NCBI GenBank assembly: GCA_964453055.1
Contig: CAYVOD010000001.1
Location: 1-64,000, forward strand
Direction of reading: 5' to 3'
DNA: 64,000 nucleotides
Source: UBA2256 sp964453055
GTDB taxonomy: Bacteria > Spirochaetota > Spirochaetia > Treponematales > Rectinemataceae
The translations under genes and the position numbers were made by a program. The notes below the pieces were generated by a model. The model was not told where the DNA came from. It ran no database searches and worked only from the letters and a program-made list of their open reading frames with translations. Numbering within the stretch: position 1 is the first letter of the stretch; each line of letters starts with the position of its first letter. Shown one piece after another: positions 8,862 to 16,893 of this stretch.

Positions 8862-9119
8862 TTATTCCTTCTTCTCTTCCTCGCCCTTGCCGGCTTCCTT
8901 GCTCTCCGCCTGAGCTTCTTCCTTTTCTTCCTTCTCAGCCTCGCGCTTATCCTTAATATCTGCCACCCCTATGAGGATGGCCACAACGCCCACTAGTATA
9001 GCGATAACCGGTATCGAGCCTTTGAGAAAAGCCAGGACGTCAGCCCACCACCCGATGAAGGGAAGGCAAAGCACCACCGCGATTATGACCAGGACGATAC
9101 CAACTGCTAGAGCTACCAT
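8862..9119 (-). CDS. Small two-TM membrane protein with charged tail
   Basis: 85 residues. Two hydrophobic segments, about 2-21 and 34-53, are followed by a C-terminal tail made almost only of Lys, Glu, Ala and Gln from residue 55. A GGAGCATG-type binding site precedes the ATG. I do not recognise a family. Composition and length fit a small inner-membrane protein with a cytoplasmic charged tail. It is upstream of rplM in the same direction, but rplM has its own promoter. Confidence 0.6.
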   Translation of the reverse strand: MVALAVGIVLVIIAVVLCLPFIGWWADVLAFLKGSIPVIAILVGVVAILIGVADIKDKREAEKEEKEEAQAESKEAGKGEEEKKE

Positions 9120-9322
9120 ATTTCATGCTCCTTTCGCTTATGTAGTTCCTCGGGCATGCGTCGGCCCGTCGTTCAGGAGGGATTATACCAATCTGCGGTC
9201 GCCTCTGCAATGAGAAGATGACGCAGGAAAGCCGAGAGGGTTTGGCAGAACCCGATTCAGGTTTGCCGGCCCTGGCGAAGGGCTTAGCCATAGCCGATTG
9301 CGTAAGCGGAGCCCTTATGGCT

Positions 9323-9336
9323 ATAACCTAGGTTAT
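9323..9336. promoter_or_regulatory. 14-bp perfect palindrome over the start codon of the RNB gene
   Basis: ATAACCTAGGTTAT is a perfect palindrome whose right end overlaps the ATG at 9335. It could be an operator or part of a structured ribosome-binding region. The CTAGG inside it is the only weak Shine-Dalgarno-like match. The rest of the 215-base region between the two divergent genes shows nothing else clear. Confidence 0.35.
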
Positions 9337-11344
9337 GGTTTCCCCTTCTTCCCTCGTGCTCTACAAACGCTCGGTCCATCGCGTCGTATCATTCGGCGAT
9401 GGAAAGCTGCTGGTTGAGAACGAGGCTGGAGAACAAAAAAAACTGCGTGAAAAGGATATCCTCCTCCTCCATCCGGGTCCGGTCAGCAAAATCCCCCAGG
9501 CCTTGGAAAACGGAGATTTTGAAACAGCCCACGCTATGCTAGTACCCGAGGAAGCGGAATCTCCTACTCCTGTCGAATGGAAGGAGATGTCTGAGCTGGT
9601 ATTCGGGGAATACTCGGCGCCGGCGGCGCTTTCCTGTTTCAGAAAGGCCTTGGAGGGGAGGCTTTTCGCCTTGGGCGAAACTGGGCCCACGGCTCTCAGC
9701 TTCGCGGAAATCCAAAAGATCCGTAAAAAGGAAGAAGAGAGGTTGAACGCGGAAAAGCGGAAACAGGCCTTCGTTCACGCCTTCAAGGCCGCAAGGTCGA
9801 AGGAGGCCGGCCCTCTCGAGCGTTCTCCTGAACAAGCATCTTTCATCGCCGAACTTGAGTCCTTTGCGCTTGGAAGGCAAGAGCGCTGTCCCCTGGCTAC
9901 GGCCTTGGGGATTCCCGAGACCCTTGAGTCGGCGCATAAGGCGCTGATCGACAGCGGCGCATGGGAGGCTTCCTTCAATCCCTGGCCGGCGAGAGCCAAG
10001 GCTGTACTCAGCCCGCCCCGCCTCGATTTTCCGTCTTCCGAACTGGAGCCAGCCCCGCTTCGCCGGGAAGACCTTCGCGCGCTCCGCAGCTTGGCGATCG
10101 ATAACTCCTGGTCCAACGATCCGGATGACGCTATCGGCTACAAGGATGGAAATGTCTGGATCCATGTCGCCGATCCCGCGGCGTACTTCGCCCCCGACTC
10201 GGAGATCGACAAGGAAGCGCTTTCCAGGGGCGCAACCTTGTATTTGCCCGAACGCACCATCCCCATGCTTCCGCACGAAGCCTTAGGCCGGACGGGCCTG
10301 GGGCTTTCGTCGGAATCCCCCGCCCTCTCCTTCCGAATCAGCCTGTCGGAAGAAGGGCATATTCTCGAAACCTCCATCTCCCCCAGCCTGGTAAAGGTTG
10401 AAAGGCGTTCCTACGAGGAAGCCGACGACCTGCTCGAAGGCGGGGATGAACTGCTGAAAATCCTGGACGGGATAGCGAAACTGCGGCACGGGCGGCGCTG
10501 CGCCAACGGAGCCGTGGACATAGATCTTCCTGAAACGAGCATCAGAGTCGAGGATGGCCAGCCACGCTTTTACCCCCTAAAGCCTACCAGATCCTCGGCT
10601 ATCGTGCGGGAACTCATGCTGCTTGCCGGCGAGGCCGCCGGCCGCTGGGCGCACGAGCGCGGGGTCCCTTTCATTTACTCCAGCCAGGAGTCTCCCCAGC
10701 TTCCCTCCTCGCTCAAGCTCTGTAATGATGAGGGCGCGCAAACTTCCCAGGACGGCATGGCCGAATCAGCGGCCGAGAATAAAGAGAATTCAGGGCTGAG
10801 CCCTTTTTCCCTCGCCGAGCAATACAGCCGCCGCAAGGGGATGAGGGCAAGCATCACGGGAACGGAAGCTCTCGCCCATAGGGGCTTGGGTCTTCCTTTT
10901 TACAGCCAGGTGACGAGTCCTCTGCGCCGTTACCAGGATCTGCTTGCCCATTACCAGATAAGGGCATGGCTGGCCAGCCGGCGAAGTGGGGGCGGATCGG
11001 GAGAAAGCGGACATTACCCTGTTCTCACTGCCGATGAGCTGTCCCGGCGCTGTATACTCGCCGCGCAGGCCTCAGCCTGCACCCGCCAGGCCGAGCGCGA
11101 TTCACGGCTTCATTGGACTACCTGGCATGTGGCGAACAATCCCGGACTGAGGGTGAAAGCCCTGGTCCTCGAGACGAGGGAGAGGGACGCATGGGTGCTG
11201 ATACCTGAATTAGGTCTCGAATGCGCCGTGAGCAACCGTCCGCCGCTGGAGCCAGACCGATGGGTCGAGCTGATCGCGCGAAGAGCTTATCTGCCCGGCC
11301 TGGAGCTGGGCTTCGACCGCGCCGGCCCAGTGCAGCTGCCCTGA
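9335..11344 (+). CDS. RNase II/R-family exoribonuclease (RNB domain)
   Basis: 669 residues. The RNB catalytic signature is at about 254-267 (AIDNSWSNDPDDAIGY), giving the acidic metal ligands around 256-265. The TLYLPERTIPMLPHEAL and QVTSPLRRYQDLLAH blocks of the family follow. The first 230 residues are diverged and lack an obvious cold-shock domain, and the C-terminal S1-like part is short. The family degrades RNA 3' to 5'. The N-terminal organisation and length look more like plastid or cyanobacterial RNase II-type proteins than like canonical RNase R. It is followed after 58 bases by the cyclase-2TM gene on the same strand. Confidence 0.85.
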   Translation: MVSPSSLVLYKRSVHRVVSFGDGKLLVENEAGEQKKLREKDILLLHPGPVSKIPQALENGDFETAHAMLVPEEAESPTPVEWKEMSELVFGEYSAPAALSCFRKALEGRLFALGETGPTALSFAEIQKIRKKEEERLNAEKRKQAFVHAFKAARSKEAGPLERSPEQASFIAELESFALGRQERCPLATALGIPETLESAHKALIDSGAWEASFNPWPARAKAVLSPPRLDFPSSELEPAPLRREDLRALRSLAIDNSWSNDPDDAIGYKDGNVWIHVADPAAYFAPDSEIDKEALSRGATLYLPERTIPMLPHEALGRTGLGLSSESPALSFRISLSEEGHILETSISPSLVKVERRSYEEADDLLEGGDELLKILDGIAKLRHGRRCANGAVDIDLPETSIRVEDGQPRFYPLKPTRSSAIVRELMLLAGEAAGRWAHERGVPFIYSSQESPQLPSSLKLCNDEGAQTSQDGMAESAAENKENSGLSPFSLAEQYSRRKGMRASITGTEALAHRGLGLPFYSQVTSPLRRYQDLLAHYQIRAWLASRRSGGGSGESGHYPVLTADELSRRCILAAQASACTRQAERDSRLHWTTWHVANNPGLRVKALVLETRERDAWVLIPELGLECAVSNRPPLEPDRWVELIARRAYLPGLELGFDRAGPVQLP

Positions 11345-11402
11345 ATACGCTCCGCGCGGATTGACCTGAAGGCTCTCTGTACCTATGCTTGACGGAAGTA
11401 TT

Positions 11403-13679
11403 ATGGAAGCCGATCGATTGCGCCTCGCAGCGCTTCTTGCCCTTGAACTGCCCGCCCTCGGAATCTCCGGCGCCGCCGGAGATTCAAGTCGGCTTCTTGA
11501 GGAGAGCAAGAACGCGATAAACCGAATACTCTCGAAAAGACGAGGCGAACTAGTCCGCGTCATAGGCGACAATTTCCTGGCAATCTTCGATAATTGCAAA
11601 GACGCGGTAGACGCAGCCCTGGAAATCGCAGAATCGCTCTCCGCCCTCGCCGCGACCTTATCGGCCCAGGCAAACCTCTTATCGCCCCGAATGGGAATCC
11701 ATGTCGGCGATGTAGCCTTCTATGAAAAAAGCGTTTTCGGCCCGACCGTGGACGGCGCGGAAATCCTCCGTTCCGCCACCGATCCCGGAGAACTCTGCGT
11801 TTCAGGCGAGGTTCTCTCCTTCTTGCGCTCCAGGAGCGATATCGAAGCCCTTCCGCTACCGGAACGCCCCCAGGGCCTTCTTCCCCAGGGCATGAAGGGT
11901 TTCATCCTGACTAAATCAGCGCGCCAGATAGATAATAGCCCCGACTCCGCCGCTCCTACTTCCGCCGGCAGGAACAGCGACAAGACGTCAAGCCTCGATG
12001 AAATCCGCAGGGCTATTCTCGACGAAATCCGAAAACGGGGCAGGCGGCTCAGCGTAGACGAGGCTAGATCCCAGTTCGGCTGGTACGGCATAGAGGCTAC
12101 AGAAGTGATCGCCTCCCTCGCCGACGACGGTATACTTACGGGAAAACGGAGGACCCCGGCGAAAGCCGGCAACTCGGCGGATATGGGCCGAAGCGAGCCC
12201 GGCGCCGCGGGCTTAGGTGGAGAAACCCGACATTCGCAAAGCGCCGGCTATTCCTGGAGCCGACCCGCTTCCTCCCTATCGAGCACAGGCTCGGACATCG
12301 CCAGCGAAATCGGCCGAAGCATCGAGTCGGCAGTCCATGCCATCGTGTCGGAGATCGAAAGATCCGTCGAGAACAAGGCGAAATACCAGCCCCATCGAAA
12401 AAACGGAAGCGGGCGAGAGGGTTACGGAGACTACGACGAGGCGCTGGGCAAGCCCCTCGTATCCGAGGCCGAAGGGCAGAGAGCGAGTAAGCAGCGTTCG
12501 AAACGTCAGAGGACGAGTCCGTCAAAATCGTTATCCACCGGCGCTTTCGAGCGATACAGAAAGGAAATAAGCGCGAAGGCCGAAAAACAGAAAAAAGGCC
12601 TTGTCGGTGGCATTATATCCTTCGCGGTCATCAACGCGGCGCTATGGTATATAAACATGAACATCGCCACCGGTTTCGCCTGGGCGCCGATAGTCAGCAC
12701 TTTCTGGGGCTTCGGCGTCATCGAATCCATCTTCTCGGCCCGGCGGCTGAGCCGCCAAGCGAGGGAGACGGAGGCTCTGCCTGATCTGGATGAAGGGCAG
12801 ACCAAGGAACTCAAGGAAATCCACAAAGCCCGGAACTCCATCGGCAGCCATTTTTTCAGCACTCTCTCCATTTCCGCGGGATTGACCGCCATCAACCTTG
12901 CGACTAAAAGCTCGGATCCTTGGCACCTAATCCCCATAGGCGTGCTTTCCATAATTTTCGTGATCCATTTACTCTCGTACATGGCCACAGGCCCGGGGAA
13001 GGCCGCAAAGTTCTTCTCTAAGCTCGGGCTGCGCCGCAACAAGAAAAGCCTGGAGGAGGCGCGTCGCCAGCGAGAGGCTAAAACCACGGTGTTGGGCGCC
13101 TATGCCGACCTATATCAAAACGCCGAAGAATCGGCTTCGGAGATCGAAGCTGCCCTTGAGGATTTCGCCCCCGAATTCAAAGAGGAGATGAAGCCCCAGC
13201 TCAAGGATTACCTAGGCCAGGTCCTACTTTTGGCCAAGACGGCCAACGAGCTGGACGGAATTATCGGGGACATCCCCGTGGAGGCGCTGAAAAAGGACAA
13301 GGCTGAACTCAAGGTTAAGCTGGAAAAGGCCAGTCCCTCCATGAGATCCGAATACGAAGACTCGATCAGGGAAGTGGAGGCTCAGGAGGAGTCTTTCAAG
13401 GCCCTCAACGAACAGCGCGAACTGATCGACTTGAGGCTACGCTCCTCGGTCAATCAGATCCAGCAGCTGCGGCTCGACCTGGCCAAGGCCAAGGCTGCGG
13501 ACAAGGAGAGGGAAGCCTTGCTGCCCGAATCCCTTATTTCCTCGGTACGTAGCCGTTCGGAGGAACTTTCCAATTATATCGAGGACCTGAAAAAGGGACA
13601 CCTCGAAGCCCTGGCCGATCCCTTCGAAGAACTGGAAAAAGCCCAGAACAAGCAGGATTCCGCAGCGAAGAATTCCTAG
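11403..13679 (+). CDS. Degenerate class III cyclase-like domain fused to two 2TM modules and a coiled coil
   Basis: 758 residues from ATG 11403, preceded by GGAAG; an ATG 18 bases upstream is the alternative. Residues 1-165 align with the adenylate/guanylate cyclase fold: LRLAALLALEL at the start, RVIGDNFLAIF, RMGIHVGDV and FGPTVDGAEILRSATDPGELCVSGE. The first metal Asp of the usual AADVVGYS motif is replaced (ALELPALG), so catalysis is doubtful. A disordered Ser/Arg-rich linker follows. Next come two pairs of membrane helices, at about 399-444 and 482-526, the first resembling the 2TM domain of some histidine kinases. A long coiled coil (about 550-745) ends the protein. It may be a membrane sensor that binds a nucleotide without making one. 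It converges with the deacetylase gene with a 4-base overlap of stops. Confidence 0.65.
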   Translation: MEADRLRLAALLALELPALGISGAAGDSSRLLEESKNAINRILSKRRGELVRVIGDNFLAIFDNCKDAVDAALEIAESLSALAATLSAQANLLSPRMGIHVGDVAFYEKSVFGPTVDGAEILRSATDPGELCVSGEVLSFLRSRSDIEALPLPERPQGLLPQGMKGFILTKSARQIDNSPDSAAPTSAGRNSDKTSSLDEIRRAILDEIRKRGRRLSVDEARSQFGWYGIEATEVIASLADDGILTGKRRTPAKAGNSADMGRSEPGAAGLGGETRHSQSAGYSWSRPASSLSSTGSDIASEIGRSIESAVHAIVSEIERSVENKAKYQPHRKNGSGREGYGDYDEALGKPLVSEAEGQRASKQRSKRQRTSPSKSLSTGAFERYRKEISAKAEKQKKGLVGGIISFAVINAALWYINMNIATGFAWAPIVSTFWGFGVIESIFSARRLSRQARETEALPDLDEGQTKELKEIHKARNSIGSHFFSTLSISAGLTAINLATKSSDPWHLIPIGVLSIIFVIHLLSYMATGPGKAAKFFSKLGLRRNKKSLEEARRQREAKTTVLGAYADLYQNAEESASEIEAALEDFAPEFKEEMKPQLKDYLGQVLLLAKTANELDGIIGDIPVEALKKDKAELKVKLEKASPSMRSEYEDSIREVEAQEESFKALNEQRELIDLRLRSSVNQIQQLRLDLAKAKAADKEREALLPESLISSVRSRSEELSNYIEDLKKGHLEALADPFEELEKAQNKQDSAAKNS

Positions 13680-14638
13680 CGACCCGCGATTTTCCATAGC
13701 TCGGACATGGATTTGTCGGTGCTGGAATTGTCGATATAGATGCCCGGAAGACGGAAAAAGTTCAGGCTCGAAATTTTTGGCGCGTTCCGGTCGGAACTTC
13801 GCATGGCTTTGTAGCCCGAATCGAGGGCGAGCTTTTCGATGTCCTTCCTTCCGGCTCCCGATCCGTAAGGCAAGGCGAAAACTTCCACCGGGATTCCTGT
13901 CTGCGCTTCGATTATGCGTTTTGACTCGACGAATTCGGCATAAAGGGTTTTCTCGTCCGCTTCGCCCAGAGCCAGGTGCTTAACCCCATGGGAGCCTATG
14001 GAAAAAAGAGGCTCTCCGTCCTGGTCCCGATAGGCCGCCATTTCGCGTATCTGCTGCCAACTCATGTAGCCTACCTCCCCTACCGAGCCCGTGATGATGA
14101 AGAAGGTAGCCTTTATGCCGTAGGATTTTAAAAGGGGGTAAGCGATACCGTACATAGAGAGATCGCCGTCGTCGAAACTTATGATGGCCGCGTCGTGCTT
14201 TAGCTCAGATTCGCCCCGCCTGATGGCGAGCAGCCGGTCGAAATCGATGATCTCGAAGCGCTTTCTCAGAAAGACCAGGTCGTGCTCGAAATTATAAATG
14301 TCCCTATTGTACTCGCTGCCGGTCCTGCCATAGACCAGATTATGGTACATGAGAATAACGAGCTTTGGTTCGTCCCTGAGGGGCAATTCCTGATTTCGCA
14401 ATTGGTCTTCCGATACTGTCATGGCTTTTATCCCGGTACCGGAGGCTTCCTGGCTCCAGTACCGAACGCTTTCGCTATGATCCGCGGATCCGACAGGCCT
14501 GGTAGCGCAGGATGCGAGCAGGATCAAGGCCGCAATGCTCAAAACGGCCAATTGTCCCCGCCAGCCTGGATTGCTGGCGGTCGAACGCCAAAATTTGACT
14601 TCTCGGCTGAATATGCCCAAATATCCGCCTAGCATCAT
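13676..14638 (-). CDS. Lipoprotein polysaccharide deacetylase (NodB/CE4 type)
   Basis: 320 residues. A hydrophobic stretch at about 29-43 ends in the lipobox LLASC with Cys44, after an unusually long basic N-terminus; a shorter start at the second Met changes little. The NodB homology domain shows the SFDDG motif (Asp156, Asp157) and SHGVKH (His217, His221), which hold the catalytic base and metal ligands. These enzymes remove acetyl groups from N-acetylated glycans outside the cytoplasm. The substrate here could be peptidoglycan or an exopolysaccharide. The gene is transcribed away from eda, sharing an 87-base divergent region with it. Confidence 0.85.
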   Translation of the reverse strand: MMLGGYLGIFSREVKFWRSTASNPGWRGQLAVLSIAALILLASCATRPVGSADHSESVRYWSQEASGTGIKAMTVSEDQLRNQELPLRDEPKLVILMYHNLVYGRTGSEYNRDIYNFEHDLVFLRKRFEIIDFDRLLAIRRGESELKHDAAIISFDDGDLSMYGIAYPLLKSYGIKATFFIITGSVGEVGYMSWQQIREMAAYRDQDGEPLFSIGSHGVKHLALGEADEKTLYAEFVESKRIIEAQTGIPVEVFALPYGSGAGRKDIEKLALDSGYKAMRSSDRNAPKISSLNFFRLPGIYIDNSSTDKSMSELWKIAGR

Positions 14639-14724
14639 GGCTTTGCCCTGCTTTTTGAAAAATGATAGGATACAATACCATCAACGTTGACATCATTTAA
14701 GCAGTTGATCGAGGAGGACGAACC

Positions 14725-15375
14725 ATGAGAGATGTTTTTTCTACTATAAAATCGATAGGCATAGTACCGGTAATAAAGCTGGAAAATCCCGAAGATTCCC
14801 TTCTGCTTGGTAAAGCGCTCGTGGAGGGCGGCCTGCCTGCCGCAGAAGTGACCTTCAGGACCAAGTCCGCCGCCGAATCTATCGCCCTTTTAAAAAAGGA
14901 ATTCCCCGCCCTCACCACCGGGGCGGGCACGGTGCTTACCATAGAGCAGGCCGAAGCCGCCATAGCGGCCGGCGCGTCCTTTATCGTCACGCCAGGTTTT
15001 AATCCCCGGATTGTCGATTTCTGCCTGGCCAAGGGAATGCCGGTCATGCCCGGCGTAAATTCGCCGAGCCAGGTCGAGCAAGGCCTGGAGCGGGGCTTGA
15101 AGCTGCTCAAATTCTTCCCCGCCGAGGTCTCGGGCGGAGTGAAAATGCTCAAAGCTCTCCATGGGCCTTATGCGGAAGTCTCCTTCGTGCCCACAGGCGG
15201 CATCGACGCTTCCAACGTCGAATCCTACCTGCAGCTGTCCTACGTCGCCGCCATCGGAGGTTCCTGGATGGTCAAGGAAGACCTCATCGCGTCGGGGCAA
15301 TACGGCAGGATCACGGCCCTATGCGCCGAGGCCGTAGCCCTGGTAAGGCGCGTCCGCGGACCGAAGCTGGCCTGA
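14725..15375 (+). CDS. eda: 2-keto-3-deoxy-6-phosphogluconate aldolase
   Basis: 216 residues. It has the class I KDPG/KHG aldolase pattern: catalytic Glu41 in AAEVTFRT, the TTGAGTVL and SFIVTPGF phosphate-binding turns, Schiff-base Lys129 in KFFPAE, and PTGGI near 187. It cleaves KDPG to pyruvate and glyceraldehyde 3-phosphate, usually serving sugar-acid breakdown. A GAGGAGGA binding site is next to the ATG, and a strong terminator follows, so it is a single-gene unit. No KDPG kinase or dehydratase is nearby. Confidence 0.95.
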   Translation: MRDVFSTIKSIGIVPVIKLENPEDSLLLGKALVEGGLPAAEVTFRTKSAAESIALLKKEFPALTTGAGTVLTIEQAEAAIAAGASFIVTPGFNPRIVDFCLAKGMPVMPGVNSPSQVEQGLERGLKLLKFFPAEVSGGVKMLKALHGPYAEVSFVPTGGIDASNVESYLQLSYVAAIGGSWMVKEDLIASGQYGRITALCAEAVALVRRVRGPKLA

Positions 15376-15393
15376 TTTTCAGGTTTAAACGAA

Positions 15394-15436
15394 GGCGGGC
15401 CGGCCGGGATTCCATCCCGGCCGGCCCGCCTTTTTT
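15394..15436 (+). terminator. Intrinsic terminator of eda
   Basis: A GC-rich inverted repeat (GGCGGGCCGGCCGGGAT with its complement) is followed directly by TTTTTT, 18 bases after the eda stop. Confidence 0.95.
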
Positions 15437-15516
15437 CGTCCACTGCCCTCTTTCCATCCGGTATTCCGGTCAATGAAAGTGTTGGAACGATGGATTATTC
15501 CAGGGTTATGCTAGTT

Positions 15517-16656
15517 TTACTTCGCGAAAGCCCCGGGATACTTGTCACTATAGCTGGCTGTCGTGCCGACCGTTTCGGCGTTCAGCATGGCGTGGACGAT
15601 CGCCCTGGAGAGGGTGTCGGCAGCCGCCGCGCCAAGCTTGTTGACGTTGGCCGACGTGTTGCCCCAGACGGCCTTCTGCTTGAGGGTGTCGAGGTCTAGC
15701 ATGCCGGTGCCCAGCACGAAGATCGTGTCGCCGTCGAACATGGTGTGGGAGGGCCGGATAGCCCGTGCCATGCCGTCGTGGGCCATCTCTGCGATCTTCT
15801 GGGCCTGGGCCTTGGTGAGCTTCACGTTGGTGGCTATGCAGGCGATGGTGGTGTTTTTGGAAGCTTCCATGGTGTCCAGGAACGCGAGCTCGAAGCCGTC
15901 CTTGGCCAGCGCGTTGGCGAAGGGCCTCTTTAGGCCGCCGAATTCGTTCCCCACTTCCAGGAAAGCCGCGTAGAACTCTCCTGTCGCCTGGTTGACGGTG
16001 GAACCGCCGGCATTGACAGCCACGATGGCTCCTACCATGACGCCGTCGCCCAAGTCCTGGCTCGCCGTACCGAGGCCGCCCTTGAGGCCGCCGCCGACGG
16101 CTCCGGCGCCCGCGCCCACGTTGCCCATGTCCACGGGACCGGCGCTGGCCGCTTCGCAAGCCAGATAACCGAAGCTGGCGTTAGGCCTGTCCGTGAAATC
16201 CCGTCCAAACCTTCCGGGGTCGAAGAGAACCGCCGCGGGGACGATCGGGACAACCTTCCCGCCTCCGACAGCCCAGCCTCTATTGTTTTCCTCGAGCCAT
16301 TTCATGACGCCGTCGGCGGCGGCAAGGCCGTAGGCTGAACCGCCGGTTAACACCACGGCGTCCACCTTGTCGACCATGTCGATCGGCCTCAAGAGATCGG
16401 TTTCCCTGCTTCCCGGCGCCGAACCGCGCACATCCACGCCGCCAACTGCCCCCTGGGGAGCCAGGATGACGGTCGTCCCCGTGAAGTTCCTCTCGTAACT
16501 GCCAACTTGAATGCCCGGCACGTCGGTGATGGCGTTCATCGGGCCGGTTTTAACCACGGGGATCACAGGCTTGGCGGGCTCGATGGACTGAGCGCCCAGA
16601 GCCATACATAATGCCGTTACCATCAGCACGGCTGAAACTGTTGCTTTTGCCCTCAT
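15517..16656 (-). CDS. Exported P1/DmpA-type aminopeptidase (peptidase family S58)
   Basis: 379 residues from ATG 16656, chosen because AAGGAGGC lies just upstream and a signal peptide then begins at residue 1 (hydrophobic to ALGAQS). The S58 blocks are visible: TDVPGIQVGSYER near the mature start, LTGGSAYGLAAADGVM, VPIVPAAVLFD and AVNAGGSTV. The last is close to the position where the family cleaves itself before a Ser/Thr to form the active N-terminal nucleophile. Members act as L-aminopeptidases, D-esterases or beta-peptidases, so the exact substrate cannot be read from sequence. A periplasmic or outer location fits with peptide use together with the Opp system. Confidence 0.85.
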   Translation of the reverse strand: MRAKATVSAVLMVTALCMALGAQSIEPAKPVIPVVKTGPMNAITDVPGIQVGSYERNFTGTTVILAPQGAVGGVDVRGSAPGSRETDLLRPIDMVDKVDAVVLTGGSAYGLAAADGVMKWLEENNRGWAVGGGKVVPIVPAAVLFDPGRFGRDFTDRPNASFGYLACEAASAGPVDMGNVGAGAGAVGGGLKGGLGTASQDLGDGVMVGAIVAVNAGGSTVNQATGEFYAAFLEVGNEFGGLKRPFANALAKDGFELAFLDTMEASKNTTIACIATNVKLTKAQAQKIAEMAHDGMARAIRPSHTMFDGDTIFVLGTGMLDLDTLKQKAVWGNTSANVNKLGAAAADTLSRAIVHAMLNAETVGTTASYSDKYPGAFAK

Positions 16657-16893
16657 TCTCGCCTCCTTGAAGAATAATGATGTTGTGCTGAACAATACGA
16701 GAGCTCAGGAACAACCGACTTAGAAAAGACTGGAACCAAGGCTCCCGCAGCTCAGGATTATTCCGCCTGCATAATTTTACACTCCATTTATCCGCAATGA
16801 AAGATAAAAATTGGAGATCCCATATTTGAATCCCCAACGACATGCGTATGCGCCGGTTTCCAATAAAGAATCTAGATTGCATCGCAGGTAATC

